NCBI GenBank assembly: GCA_910577935.1
Contig: CAJTOT010000013.1
Location: 1-56,597 of the forward strand
Direction: 5' to 3'
DNA length: 56,597 bases
DNA from: an uncultured Hungatella sp.
GTDB lineage: Bacteria > Bacillota > Clostridia > Lachnospirales > Lachnospiraceae
Made by a program: the position numbers and the translations under genes. This document shows, in pieces, positions 8,836 to 17,759 of the stretch. Each line of letters starts with the position of its first letter. Position 1 is the first letter of the stretch. The notes below the pieces were generated by a model. That model was not told the origin of the DNA. It made no database searches and was given only the letters and a program-made list of their open reading frames with translations.

Positions 8836-8897
8836 GAAAAAAGGTGAAAAAGAATCTGTCCGCCCAACGGCGCGGCTCATCTTCTCTTTCACCTTCT
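8836..8897 (-). terminator. Terminator ending the HPr-like gene run
   Basis: On the minus strand, AAGGTGAAA and TTTCACCTT (plus arms 8887-8895 and 8841-8849) pair around a long, partly structured loop. They are followed by a run of T. It lies between the HPr-like gene and dnaE. Confidence 0.7.
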
Positions 8898-8990
8898 GTT
8901 GTCTGTCTATCCCTATTAAGCACCGATAAGCTGTCCTCTGTCAGAGAGGTCCGTCACAGACACGGCCGCAGGATGCCCGACAGGCGCAGG

Positions 8991-9245
8991 TCAGCCTTCT
9001 GTCAGATATTTTGCGATCCCATCTACGGCTTTCTCTTCGTCTGCTCCCTCCGCGGTAACTACCACCTGTTCCCCGGCGGTAAGGCACAGGGTCATCATAC
9101 CCATAATGCTCTTGGCGTTAACCCTTCTGGAGTCGCATTCCACATAGATGCTGCTGTCATACTGGCTGGCCACCTGGACAAGCATCGCCACAGGCCTGGC
9201 CTCCAGCCCGGATTCCAGCTCAATCGTTATCGTTCTTCTTGTCAT
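8991..9245 (-). CDS. HPr-like regulatory protein with Glu15 (Crh-like)
   Basis: 84 residues with the HPr fold pattern, starting at the ATG 9245 behind GGAGGAGAATT. Classic HPr has His15 in GLHARP, which carries the PTS phosphate. Here the motif is GLEARPVA, with Glu exactly at position 15 (codon GAG). The regulatory site NAKSIMG keeps Ser46, the target of HPr kinase. It therefore probably cannot transfer phosphate to sugars but can act in carbon-catabolite signalling, as Crh does in Bacillus (Gln15). Its position after rapZ-whiA mirrors the Bacillus crh locus, and hprK is four genes upstream. True ptsH should be elsewhere. Confidence 0.88.
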   Translation of the reverse strand: MTRRTITIELESGLEARPVAMLVQVASQYDSSIYVECDSRRVNAKSIMGMMTLCLTAGEQVVVTAEGADEEKAVDGIAKYLTEG

Positions 9246-9256
9246 AATTCTCCTCC

Positions 9257-10243
9257 TCATTCCTCTGAATGGACAGCCTGCCATTCTGGCGCCGCGCTTT
9301 TCTCCCTCAGCTCCTCTGCCAGGGTACTCAGCTTTCTAAGCCGGTGGTTGACTCCTGATTTTCCCACAGGAGGGTCCAGGGCTTCTCCAAGTTCCTTTAA
9401 AGATGCTTCTGGTCTCTCAAGCCTCAGCCTGGCTGTCTCTTCCAGATTCCGCGGAAGCCGCTCCAGGCCCAGAGTCTCTTTAATGTACGTGATGTCCTCC
9501 ATCTGCTTCACGGCGGCGGACACCGTCTTATTGATATTGGCGGTCTCGCAGTTCACCTGCCGGTTAACGCTCCCCCGCATCTCCTTGAAAATCCTGATAT
9601 TCTCAAGCTCCATCAGCGCTACCGGCGCCTCCATTACACTAAGGAGTTTTACTATCTGGCTGCCCTCCTTAATGTACACAACAAAATACTTCTTCCGCTG
9701 TACAATCCTCGCCTCCATGTCAAAGGTCGCGATGATGGCCTGAAGCTGTCTGGCTTTTGGACGGGCCGTGCACACGATCTCAAAATGGTAGAATTTCTCA
9801 GGGTCGCTGATGGACCCTGCCGCCAGAAACGCACCGCGCAAGAATGCTCTTCTGCAGCAAGGATTCTGAATCACCAGATTCCCCACCACAGACAGATTCT
9901 CACCAACCTCCCCATGCTCATCCAGAAGCTTCGTGGCGAGAAGGATGTTCCTCGCGTCACTGTCATCCGAAACCGCAACTATAAACGTCCGGTTCTTCTT
10001 CAGATAGGCATTGCGGCGGATAATGATATCCGTACTTATATTAAATGTTTTTTTCAATAATGTAAAGTACTTTCTTGCAACTGCCACATTTTCCGTGCAG
10101 ATTTTTATGCTGTAGCGATCCTCCTCATCGATTTCCACCCTGCCGCACAGGCTGATAATCGCCGCAGTCTCCGCGATCTGGCAATGCCTCGCCGTGCTCT
10201 CCTGCCTGGATAATTCTTCTTTCACCCTGGAAGAAAATGACAT
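9257..10243 (-). CDS. whiA: DNA-binding protein WhiA
   Basis: 328 residues. The N-terminal half is a degenerate LAGLIDADG homing-endonuclease-like domain (including CCRRAFLRGAFLAAGSISDP), and the C-terminal half is a helix-turn-helix (RLERPEASLKELGEALDPPV). WhiA binds DNA and affects cell division and envelope genes in Gram-positive bacteria. I chose the ATG at 10243 (MSFSSRVKEELSRQ) with GAGGTGGAGC upstream; a GTG four codons earlier has no spaced ribosome binding site. It lies 14 nt after rapZ and 11 nt before the HPr-like gene, a conserved trio in Firmicutes. Confidence 0.95.
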   Translation of the reverse strand: MSFSSRVKEELSRQESTARHCQIAETAAIISLCGRVEIDEEDRYSIKICTENVAVARKYFTLLKKTFNISTDIIIRRNAYLKKNRTFIVAVSDDSDARNILLATKLLDEHGEVGENLSVVGNLVIQNPCCRRAFLRGAFLAAGSISDPEKFYHFEIVCTARPKARQLQAIIATFDMEARIVQRKKYFVVYIKEGSQIVKLLSVMEAPVALMELENIRIFKEMRGSVNRQVNCETANINKTVSAAVKQMEDITYIKETLGLERLPRNLEETARLRLERPEASLKELGEALDPPVGKSGVNHRLRKLSTLAEELREKSAAPEWQAVHSEE

Positions 10244-10257
10244 AACAAGCTCCACCT

Positions 10258-11130
10258 CTATTTCTTTTGCCGGCTGTCCTTCTCCACGTCCCTGTGTTCA
10301 ATTTTAAGCCCCAGCTCCCTGTGGGTCTTCAGATGGCGGTGCAGGGCATCGGCGATGGTGACAGAGCGGTGCTTCCCCCCTGTGCATCCGATTCCGATCA
10401 CCAGCTGGTTCTTGCCCTCCAGCACATAGTTGGGTATGAGGAAATCCAGCATGTCCGTCAGCTTCCTCAAAAATTCCTCCGCCGTGCCTCCCTGCATCAC
10501 ATAGTCCTGAACTTCCTTCTCCTCCCCGGTCCTGGGGCGGAGCTCCTCCACATAGTAGGGGTTGGGGAGGAATCGGACATCAAACACCAGGTCCGCATCC
10601 GAGGGAATGCCGTACTTAAAACCAAAGGACAGGACCGTGACAAACAGATTTTCATAGTTCTGGTCTTCCATGAAAATCTTCTCCAGCTCCTGTCTCAGCT
10701 CTCTTGTGAGAAGCCGGCTGGTATCAATGATCAGGTCCGCCTTTTTCTTCAAAAACCCCAGCTTTGCCCGCTCCTTCTCGATTCCCTGGTCCACCCTTCC
10801 TCCTCCTGCCAGGGGGTGATTCCTTCTGGTCTCCTTGTACCGCTTGATCAGCACCCGGTCCCCGGCGTCCAGAAAAAGGATTTTGTATGAGAGGGCCTTC
10901 TGTTTCCAGGCGTCGAAGATTCCCTCCAGCATGGAGAGATCCTCTCCGCTGCGAATATCGATCCCCAGCGCCACAAGGCTGTGCTCATGACCATCCAGCA
11001 CCAGCTGGGCGAATTTTTCCATAAGGGGAATTGGCAGATTGTCCACGCAATAGTAGCCCATGTCCTCCATCATCTTCAGGGCCACCGTCTTTCCCGCCCC
11101 CGACATCCCTGTCACGATCACCAGCTTCAT
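10258..11130 (-). CDS. rapZ: RapZ-family nucleotide-binding protein
   Basis: 290 residues, family-typical length. The Walker A is GMSGAGKT (8-15). The conserved FDVRFLPNPYY and the C-terminal GIGCTGGKHRSVTIA are signature segments. In E. coli RapZ guides RNase E to the small RNA GlmZ and so tunes amino-sugar synthesis. In Gram-positives (YvcJ) it binds nucleotides and influences competence and carbon metabolism, and the exact target here is unknown. AAAGGAG precedes the ATG. It lies between murB and whiA in a tightly packed run. Confidence 0.95.
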   Translation of the reverse strand: MKLVIVTGMSGAGKTVALKMMEDMGYYCVDNLPIPLMEKFAQLVLDGHEHSLVALGIDIRSGEDLSMLEGIFDAWKQKALSYKILFLDAGDRVLIKRYKETRRNHPLAGGGRVDQGIEKERAKLGFLKKKADLIIDTSRLLTRELRQELEKIFMEDQNYENLFVTVLSFGFKYGIPSDADLVFDVRFLPNPYYVEELRPRTGEEKEVQDYVMQGGTAEEFLRKLTDMLDFLIPNYVLEGKNQLVIGIGCTGGKHRSVTIADALHRHLKTHRELGLKIEHRDVEKDSRQKK

Positions 11131-11151
11131 TCTTCTCTCCTTTGTCTGTTA

Positions 11152-12057
11152 TCATTGGTTTTTCAGCTGTTTTACCTCCATCTCCAGCTCCACGCCGAAC
11201 TGTTCTCTCACCCCCAGAGCTACCTGGCGGCACAGCTCTTTTACATCCCCGGCGGTGGCGCCTCCCCGGTTAATGACAAACCCGCAGTGCTTCTCCGACA
11301 CCTGGGCTCCTCCCACCGAAAATCCCCGAAAGCCTGCGTCGTCAATCAATTTGCCCGCGAAATGCCCGGCAGGCCTCTTGAACGTGCTCCCGGCGCTGGG
11401 ATACTCCAGAGGCTGTTTCCCCCTTCTTCTCGCCGCCAGCTCTTCCATCCTGCCGCAGATGGCCTGCCTCTCCCCTAAAACCAGGCTGAAGGCTGCCTCC
11501 AGAACCACATAGCCCTCCCGGGCAATACAGCTGGTCCGGTATCCCAGCTCAAGCCGGTCTGCCTCAAGAGTCAGCACCCTGCCGCCTCTGTCCAGGACTT
11601 TTGCCCACAAAAGCACGTCCTTCATCTCCGCCCCGTAAGCGCCGGCGTTCATCACCACCGCTCCTCCTACGGTTCCCGGAATCCCCGCGGCAAATTCCAG
11701 GCCTGCCAGGGACCGGTCGGCCGCCGCCCTGGCCGCCTGCGAGAGGAGGACTCCCGCCTCGGCCCTCAGCGCCGCCCCCTCCGCCGTCCACCGGCGAAGC
11801 CCTTCCGTGGACAGAACCACCCCGTCGTAGCCCTCGTCGCTGACCAGAAGGTTGCTCCCATGTCCCACCACATACCAGGGGACCTGCTCCTGCCGGCACA
11901 GCCCCACAGCTCTCATCAGTTCTTCCTGTGCGGCCGGCCTTACATAATACGCCGCCGGTCCCCCTATGCGGAAGGTGGTGTGATTTGCCATGGGCTCGTT
12001 CACCATGACGCGCTCCTCCGGCATTACCTCCCGCAGCTTCTCATAAAATCCCCTCAT
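11152..12057 (-). CDS. murB: UDP-N-acetylenolpyruvoylglucosamine reductase
   Basis: Second step of cell-wall precursor synthesis: NADPH-dependent reduction of UDP-GlcNAc-enolpyruvate to UDP-MurNAc, with FAD. 301 residues. FAD-binding segments include HTTFRIGGPAAYYVRP, GHGSNLLVSDEGYDGVVL and GIPGTVGGAVVMNAGAYG. The catalytic serine lies in YPSAGSTFKRP. The C-terminus has CGFVINRGGATAGDV, typical of the shorter type II enzymes. It is placed between hprK and rapZ with gaps of about 20 nt, so it is probably co-transcribed with them. Confidence 0.95.
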   Translation of the reverse strand: MRGFYEKLREVMPEERVMVNEPMANHTTFRIGGPAAYYVRPAAQEELMRAVGLCRQEQVPWYVVGHGSNLLVSDEGYDGVVLSTEGLRRWTAEGAALRAEAGVLLSQAARAAADRSLAGLEFAAGIPGTVGGAVVMNAGAYGAEMKDVLLWAKVLDRGGRVLTLEADRLELGYRTSCIAREGYVVLEAAFSLVLGERQAICGRMEELAARRRGKQPLEYPSAGSTFKRPAGHFAGKLIDDAGFRGFSVGGAQVSEKHCGFVINRGGATAGDVKELCRQVALGVREQFGVELEMEVKQLKNQ

Positions 12058-12075
12058 CCCTCTTCCCCTGACTTT

Positions 12076-13011
12076 TTAATTTTCCGTTTTAGGTTTGGAC
12101 AGATTGGCCTGGACGCGGTTGTACAGTTCCTTCGCCGCGTTGTAGCCCATCTTCTTCTGGCGGTAATTGATGGCGGCAGTCTCCACAATGATGGCCAGGT
12201 TTCTCCCCGGCCGGATGGGTATGGCGTGGCATACCACCTGGTTGCCCAGGAATTCCGTGTACTGGTCTTCCATGCCCAGACGGTCATATTCCTTGTCCCT
12301 GTCCCACTCTTCCAGCTTGATCACCATGTCGATGCTCTGGGTATCTTTGATGCTCTCCACCCCGTAAAGACTTTTCACGTCAATGATACCTATGCCCCGA
12401 AGCTCAATAAAATGCTTGGTGATGTCCGGGGCGGAGCCGATGAGGGTCTCGTCGCTGACCTTGCGGATCTGAACCACATCGTCAGTGACCAGACGGTGTC
12501 CTCTTTTTATCAGCTCCAGAGCCGCCTCGCTCTTGCCGATGCCGCTCTCGCCCATGATCAGGACACCCTCGCCGAACACGTCCACCAGCACCCCGTGGAT
12601 GCTGATGCTGGGACCCAGCTTCACCTTCAGCCACCGGAAGATCTCCGCCATCAGGTCCGTGGTGCTCTGGTCCGACACCATGCAGGGCACGTCGTAGTGG
12701 TTGCACAGCTCCAGCACATACTCCTCCGGCATGACTCCCCTGCTGAAGATCAGACAGGGAATTTTCTCCGCCAGGAGCCTGTCAAAGACCTGCTTTTTCT
12801 TTTCCGGGTCCATCTGCCTGATATACTCCTGTTCCACGAACCCGATAATCTGCACCCTGTCCTTGTCAAAATGATCGAAAAATCCCGCCAGCTGCAGCGC
12901 CGGGCGGTTCACATCCGGATGGCTCACCACAGCCTTCTCCACATCGATCTCCGGAGTCATATATTTCAGTTTCATCTTCTCTATCAGTTCCGCTACGGTT
13001 ACTCCATACAT
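12076..13011 (-). CDS. hprK: HPr kinase/phosphorylase
   Basis: Bifunctional sensor enzyme that phosphorylates and dephosphorylates Ser46 of HPr and Crh according to glycolytic state. 311 residues. The N-terminal half is the regulatory domain. The C-terminal catalytic domain has SIHGVLV (His140), the P-loop GESGIGKS (154-161) and the family signature IELRGIGIIDV (202-212). Its most obvious local partner is the Glu15 HPr-like protein at 8991-9245, which retains Ser46. GGAGAAGG precedes the ATG. Confidence 0.96.
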   Translation of the reverse strand: MYGVTVAELIEKMKLKYMTPEIDVEKAVVSHPDVNRPALQLAGFFDHFDKDRVQIIGFVEQEYIRQMDPEKKKQVFDRLLAEKIPCLIFSRGVMPEEYVLELCNHYDVPCMVSDQSTTDLMAEIFRWLKVKLGPSISIHGVLVDVFGEGVLIMGESGIGKSEAALELIKRGHRLVTDDVVQIRKVSDETLIGSAPDITKHFIELRGIGIIDVKSLYGVESIKDTQSIDMVIKLEEWDRDKEYDRLGMEDQYTEFLGNQVVCHAIPIRPGRNLAIIVETAAINYRQKKMGYNAAKELYNRVQANLSKPKTEN

Positions 13012-13071
13012 ATTTTTTCCTTCTCCTGTTTTTATACTTATTTCCGCGGCTGCGCCATTGTACAGACCCGC

Positions 13072-14937
13072 CTACCTGAAAAACTGATACACGCTCTCCG
13101 CCGCCTTCCGGTTCATCCCAGGCGCCTTCATCAGTTCTTCCACCGTGGCCGCCTTCACGGCCTCCAGAGACCTGAATTCCTTCATCAGCGCCCTGCGCCT
13201 TGCGGGGCCTATGCCGGGAATGTCGTCCAGGACAGATTTCACCTGGCCTTTTCCCCGAAGGCTCCTGTGGTACTCTATGGCAAACCTGTGGGCCTCATCC
13301 TGGATTCTGGTGATCAGGCCGAAGCCTTCCGAGTGCCGGTCGATGGGAACTTCCACGTTGTTGTAGTAAAGCCCTCTGGTGCGGTGATTGTCATCCTTCA
13401 CCATGCCGCACACCGGTATGGACAGCCCCAGCTCTCCCAGAACCTCCAGGGCAATGTTTACCTGGCCCTTTCCTCCATCCATCATCAGGAGGTCGGGAAA
13501 TCTGGTGAAGCTTCCCAGCTTCTGGTCTAGCCCCTCTTCCTTCAGCTCCCTGGCCTCCTTCATCCCGTGGATAAACCGGCGGGTCAGCACCTCCTTCATG
13601 GAGGCGTAGTCGTTTGGCCCCTTCACTGTCTGTATCTTAAACTTCCGGTAATCGCTGCGCTTGGGCCTGCCGTCCTCATACACCACCATGGAACCCACGG
13701 ACTCGAGGCCGCTGGTGTTGGAGATATCGTACGCCTCCACCCTCCGAAGCTGCTTAAGGCCTATAAGGTTTCCAATCTGGTTCATGGCGCCGATTGTTCT
13801 CAATTCTTCCCGTTTAATCTTCTCTTTATCCTGTGACAGCACCAGGGCCGCGTTCTTCTGGGCCAGCTCCACCAGCCGCTCCTTCTGCCCCTTCTGGGGA
13901 ACCACGATCTTCACCTTCTGCCCCCTCTTCGCCGTCAGCCATGAAGTGATGGTCTGGCTGTCCTCCGGCTCCTCCTGCATCCACAGCTCTCTCGGCACAA
14001 AAGGCGTCCCCGAGTAAAACTGCTTTACAAAGCTGGTAAGGATCTGTCTCCGGTCCTCCTCCGCCCCCACGGTCACATGAAAATGGTCCCGGCCGATGAT
14101 CTTGCCCTCTCTCACAAAGAACACCTGCACCACTGCGTCTGTATCGTCCTTTGCCATGGCGATGATGTCCCTGTCCTCCATGTTGCTGCTGGTGATCTTC
14201 TGCTTCTGGGCCACCTTCTTCACGCTCTCCAAAAGATCCCGGTACTCGATAGCCTTCTCAAAATCCATCTGGTCCGACGCGTCGGTCATCTTCTTCTCCA
14301 GATGCCCCAGAAGCCTGCCGTAGCGCCCATTTAAAAATTCCAGGATCTCCTCCACGGCCCGGCCGTACTCTTCCCTGCTGATATAGCCCTGGCAGGGGGC
14401 ATCGCACTGTTTGATATGGTAGTTGAGACAAGGGCGCTCTTTTCCCGTGTCCCTGGGAAGATTCCGACTGCACGTGCGTATCCGGTACAGCTTGTGTATC
14501 AGGTCCACCGTGTCGTTGACCGCCCCGGCGCTGGTGTAAGGGCCGAAATACCGGTTCTTGTCCTTCTTCATGGTCCTGGACACCATGACTCTCGGAAAAT
14601 CTTCCCCCACCGTCACCTTGATGTAGGGATAAGCCTTGTCGTCCTTGAGCATGGTGTTGTACCGGGGCCTGTGCTCCTTGATCAGGTTGCACTCCAGGAC
14701 CAGGGCCTCCAGCTCCGAATCCGTGATGATATATTCAAACCTGGCGATCCGGGAGACCATCTGCTCAATCTTGGCCGTCTTATTCCGGCTGCTCTGGAAA
14801 TACTGGCGCACCCGGTTTTTCAGGCTGATGGCCTTTCCCACATAGATAATCTCGTCTCTGGCGTCGTGCATAATATAGACTCCCGGCTGGGCCGGAAGTT
14901 TCTTCAGCTCTTCCTCAATATTAAATCCCTGTTCCAT
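13072..14937 (-). CDS. uvrC: Excinuclease ABC subunit C
   Basis: Makes both incisions in nucleotide excision repair together with UvrB. 621 residues. The N-terminal GIY-YIG nuclease covers PGVYIMHDARDEIIYVGKAI. A Cys-rich segment (CLNYHIKQCDAPCQGYIS) and a UVR motif for UvrB binding (about 200-235) follow. The C-terminal part has the RNase H-like nuclease (VGSMVVYEDGRP, MMDGGKGQVN) and tandem helix-hairpin-helix (DDIPGIGPARRRALMKEF). The ATG at 14937 overlaps the upstream TGA; a GTG one codon earlier is an alternative. Confidence 0.95.
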   Translation of the reverse strand: MEQGFNIEEELKKLPAQPGVYIMHDARDEIIYVGKAISLKNRVRQYFQSSRNKTAKIEQMVSRIARFEYIITDSELEALVLECNLIKEHRPRYNTMLKDDKAYPYIKVTVGEDFPRVMVSRTMKKDKNRYFGPYTSAGAVNDTVDLIHKLYRIRTCSRNLPRDTGKERPCLNYHIKQCDAPCQGYISREEYGRAVEEILEFLNGRYGRLLGHLEKKMTDASDQMDFEKAIEYRDLLESVKKVAQKQKITSSNMEDRDIIAMAKDDTDAVVQVFFVREGKIIGRDHFHVTVGAEEDRRQILTSFVKQFYSGTPFVPRELWMQEEPEDSQTITSWLTAKRGQKVKIVVPQKGQKERLVELAQKNAALVLSQDKEKIKREELRTIGAMNQIGNLIGLKQLRRVEAYDISNTSGLESVGSMVVYEDGRPKRSDYRKFKIQTVKGPNDYASMKEVLTRRFIHGMKEARELKEEGLDQKLGSFTRFPDLLMMDGGKGQVNIALEVLGELGLSIPVCGMVKDDNHRTRGLYYNNVEVPIDRHSEGFGLITRIQDEAHRFAIEYHRSLRGKGQVKSVLDDIPGIGPARRRALMKEFRSLEAVKAATVEELMKAPGMNRKAAESVYQFFR

Positions 14938-15521
14938 CACCGAAGCCTTCCGCCGTCAAATTTCCTGCGCATCTCCAGGTAGCGTTCCACAGACCGCAGC
15001 TGATCCGCCGTGTCTCCCGTTCCTCCCGGAAGATCCAGGGACTCGCAGAGAATGTCTAAGTCCTCCTGGCTGATTTTCCCTTTCATCGCACTCAAAAGCT
15101 CTGTCTTCACGCCCAAGTCCTCCGCCTCCACAAAACGCAGAATAAGAGGGCTCACCTTTCCCGAAGGGGGAGCCTCCCCGTCTTCCGGCCCGGCGCTCCG
15201 GGCTTCGCTGCCGGCTTCTCTTTGGCCGTCATCGGTCCTTTCGCCGTCCCCTTCCTCTCCGACGGTCCCGGACGCGGAGCCCAGCGCGGCCTTATCCACT
15301 TTCTCAAAACGGTATTTCTGCTCCGCGAAAGGATATTTCTCCCTGTCCGTCTCTCCCGCGAACATGGCGAGAGGCCTGGCATAGATGCCGAAATCACCGT
15401 AGAGAGCCTGATACACCACCAGCCTCTCTTCTGTCTCCGTGTGTTCTGCCACGGCGATTATTTGATAAAGTTTTCCTTTAAAATGCCGGTAAATTTCTCC
15501 CGGCATCGGAGTCCTGTCCAT
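14937..15521 (-). CDS. DUF1653 domain protein with acidic linker
   Basis: 194 residues, starting at the ATG behind AAGGAGGAATCAC. Residues 1-65 form a DUF1653 domain (GEIYRHFKGKLYQIIAVAEH, then LVVYQALYGDFGIYARPL), a small beta-rich fold of unknown function. A hydrophilic, Gly/Glu/Ala-rich linker (about 85-125) is unlikely to be folded. A helical C-terminal part (about 126-194) begins SPLILRFVEAEDLG. DUF1653 proteins are often under 100 residues, so the C-terminal extension is notable. Its stop overlaps the uvrC start, so expression is coupled. Confidence 0.85.
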   Translation of the reverse strand: MDRTPMPGEIYRHFKGKLYQIIAVAEHTETEERLVVYQALYGDFGIYARPLAMFAGETDREKYPFAEQKYRFEKVDKAALGSASGTVGEEGDGERTDDGQREAGSEARSAGPEDGEAPPSGKVSPLILRFVEAEDLGVKTELLSAMKGKISQEDLDILCESLDLPGGTGDTADQLRSVERYLEMRRKFDGGRLR

Positions 15522-15547
15522 GTGATTCCTCCTTGTCTCGTCTGAAT

Positions 15548-16825
15548 CTAGGCTGCCTTGTCCCCGGACTGATTCTCTAAACTCCCCGTGGTCTGCCCGG
15601 CCCTTCCTGTTTCCTGGGAGGGTTTCAGCGCGCTCCAGTGATACCGGCATGCGGCGCTCCACAGAAGCCACTCGTCGTACCCTGCGTCGTAGACTGCCTG
15701 AATCTGCTGCCGGATCTGCTCGTCCCCGTACTCTATATAGTGATCCAGGTAAGACGCCGTGAAATCCTGAAGCCAGGGCCGCACCACGATCTCGTGGCCT
15801 TCTTCCTTCCCGTGGTCTCCCAGATTCACCTTGGAACCTTTGAGGGCTGCCAGAATGGTGTCATAAGGCTTGGTGTCCGGATGATCGATGCCAAAATACC
15901 CGTCTCCGTAGTGGGACGGATAAATCATGGGGCAGATGTAGTCCAGATGGTCCGCCATATCCCCATAGGACTGGCCCACGGCGTCTGAATCCACGCCCCC
16001 GCCTATGATGGCCCCGAACACATCCGCCGACACGAACACTCCTTCTTCCGACAGCCTCTCATAAGCATATTCTATAAATTCCGTGATAATGTCTGTCTTG
16101 CTCCTTCCCTGGGTGTCTTCCTCCTCATACACCACATCGCCTACGCCCCGCTCCGTGGAAAAGCGGATATAGTCGAACTGTATCTCGTCAAATCCCATCT
16201 TGTGGGCCTCGATGCCCACCTCCACCAGATAATCCCAGACCTCCTGCTTGTAGGGGTTCACCCAGGCCATGCCCTTGTTGTCTCTGTAAGTGCTTCCGTC
16301 CGGCAGTTTCAAAGCCAGGTCCGGCTTCAACTCCGGCAGATACGGATCTCGAAACGCCACCACTCTGGCTATGGTATAGATATTATGCTCCTTCAGCTTC
16401 TTCATCAGCCCTTCCATGTCAGGGATAAAACGCTTCACGGCCGCAATCTCGCTGACTAAAGGCGAGTCCATGGAAAATGTGATCCTCCCGTTGTCATCCT
16501 TCACATCGATAACCACCGCGTTGATCTCCGTTTCGTCAATGTGCTTGATAATGTCATCCATCAGCGCTTTAGTCCCTGCCACATAAGCAGAAATATACAC
16601 GCCCTTCACCTTCACCGGTGTTCTCCGGGACTCCTGAGAAACGGATTCCGTGACGATGTGGATCTCTTTTTCCGACATCTTTATCTCTTTTTCCTGGTTC
16701 TCCTCCTGCCCCCTAGTCACTACCACCGGCGCCGGCATAGTCATGTCTTCTTCCGTCCGCTCATATCGTTTGCATCCGCTCACCAGCACCATGCACACCA
16801 GCAGCAGGCTTAGTTTTGCTTTCAT
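15548..16825 (-). CDS. Lipoprotein, putative glycoside hydrolase (DUF4015)
   Basis: 425 residues, starting at the ATG 16825 behind GGGAGAAG. A lipoprotein signal peptide (KLSLLLVCMVLVSGC) anchors it on the outer face of the membrane. A Glu/Met-rich linker follows. From about residue 65 the sequence matches the DUF4015/GHL10-like TIM barrel: VKGVYISAYVAG, INAVVIDVKDDNGRITF, FDEIQFDYIRFSTE, and a C-terminal MIYPSHYGDGYFGI. The acidic residues in FDEIQFDYIRF are where such barrels place catalysis. The substrate is unknown; wall or surface glycans are plausible given the location. Confidence 0.88.
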   Translation of the reverse strand: MKAKLSLLLVCMVLVSGCKRYERTEEDMTMPAPVVVTRGQEENQEKEIKMSEKEIHIVTESVSQESRRTPVKVKGVYISAYVAGTKALMDDIIKHIDETEINAVVIDVKDDNGRITFSMDSPLVSEIAAVKRFIPDMEGLMKKLKEHNIYTIARVVAFRDPYLPELKPDLALKLPDGSTYRDNKGMAWVNPYKQEVWDYLVEVGIEAHKMGFDEIQFDYIRFSTERGVGDVVYEEEDTQGRSKTDIITEFIEYAYERLSEEGVFVSADVFGAIIGGGVDSDAVGQSYGDMADHLDYICPMIYPSHYGDGYFGIDHPDTKPYDTILAALKGSKVNLGDHGKEEGHEIVVRPWLQDFTASYLDHYIEYGDEQIRQQIQAVYDAGYDEWLLWSAACRYHWSALKPSQETGRAGQTTGSLENQSGDKAA

Positions 16826-16868
16826 AACTTCTCCCTCTGTCTTTGGCATTTTCCGCGCTTTTGTTAAT

Positions 16869-16897
16869 ACTATACCACATTTTTTTCAGTTTGAAAA
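16869..16897 (-). promoter_or_regulatory. Promoter of the DUF4015 lipoprotein gene
   Basis: On the minus strand, TTTTCA and TATAGT are 17 bp apart, with TGTGG just before the -10. It may also feed the DUF1653-uvrC genes downstream. Confidence 0.7.
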
Positions 16898-16929
16898 TAG
16901 CTGGCGTCCGGACCGGTCTCCGCTGCTGT

Positions 16930-17601
16930 TCACAGCCCCATCTTCCCTTCTTCCAGGGCTTTGATTATATCCAGAGGATGGTCAGCCAGAAATTTGGGGT
17001 GAAAAGCCTCCAGCTCTTCCCGCCCCCGAAATCCCCATGTGACTCCCACCGTGTCCATCCCGGCTGCCATCCCCGTCTTCATATCCGTGTTTGTGTCTCC
17101 CACATACAGACATTCCTCCGGCTTCACTCCCAGGCTGTCAGCCGTGTACAAGGCCCCCTGGGGATCGGGTTTTCTTCTCAGTCCCGGCCGTTCGCCTGTA
17201 ACCAAGTCAAAATATCCTCGGCCGTACACCTTTTCAATGTTGGCCTCGGCCTGGGGGGCCGCCTTGTTGGTCAGCACCGCCAGCTTCATCCCCTGTCCCT
17301 TCATCCAGGCCAGGAGCTCCTTCATCCCGCTGTACGCCTCCACCCGGTACAGACAGTTTTCCTCAAATATCTCACAGTACATGTCCAGGGCCCGCTCCAG
17401 ATTCGCCAGCTCCCTGTCCCCTCTGTATGCCAGGGCTCTCTCCACGTACTTTTTATAGCCGTCTCCTACGAAGACTTTCGTGTGGGCTTCGTCTACAGGC
17501 TCATAGCCCAGCCGTTCCAGCATCAGATTGATGGTCTTATTTAACGCGGACACCGTGTTGATCAGTGTGCCGTCCAGGTCAAAAATACAACATTTGTACA
17601 T
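16930..17601 (-). CDS. HAD-family phosphatase (phosphoglycolate phosphatase-like)
   Basis: 223 residues, starting at the ATG with GGAGAGGG upstream. The nucleophile motif is FDLDGTLINT (motif I), the second motif is LAVLTNKA, and the acidic motif IV is CLYVGDTNTDM. A helical cap lies between motifs I and II. This is the Gph/PgmB subgroup. It could remove 2-phosphoglycolate formed during DNA repair or act on sugar phosphates, and sequence alone does not decide. It has its own promoter at 17636-17664. Confidence 0.9.
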   Translation of the reverse strand: MYKCCIFDLDGTLINTVSALNKTINLMLERLGYEPVDEAHTKVFVGDGYKKYVERALAYRGDRELANLERALDMYCEIFEENCLYRVEAYSGMKELLAWMKGQGMKLAVLTNKAAPQAEANIEKVYGRGYFDLVTGERPGLRRKPDPQGALYTADSLGVKPEECLYVGDTNTDMKTGMAAGMDTVGVTWGFRGREELEAFHPKFLADHPLDIIKALEEGKMGL

Positions 17602-17635
17602 AGCAGCCCTCTCCTCATCTATAGTAGGTGCCTCT

Positions 17636-17664
17636 ATCCTACCACAATTGCCTCTATTTCTCAA
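17636..17664 (-). promoter_or_regulatory. Promoter of the HAD phosphatase gene
   Basis: On the minus strand, TTGAGA and TAGGAT are separated by 17 bp, with TTGTGG before the -10. The -10 ends about 35 nt before the start codon. Confidence 0.65.
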
Positions 17665-17692
17665 GGTTAGAAAAAATGTAAGAAATATTTGG

Positions 17693-17721
17693 TTGACCCG
17701 GCGATAGATTTAAAGTAGAGT
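17693..17721 (+). promoter_or_regulatory. Promoter of the M14 peptidase gene
   Basis: TTGACC and TAGAGT are 17 bp apart, 38 nt before the ATG. It diverges from the HAD phosphatase promoter. Confidence 0.65.
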
Positions 17722-17759
17722 TTACAAAGTATATACAAATCTACACCGGAGGAATCATT

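Noticed and set aside
8537..8923. Open frames across the dnaE start and its promoter
   Set aside because: They cross a terminator and promoter and match no protein pattern.
11860..13530. Long plus-strand open frame (556 codons) opposite murB, hprK and uvrC
   Set aside because: It is antisense to three well-supported genes, has no ribosome binding site and arises from GC-rich codon positions.
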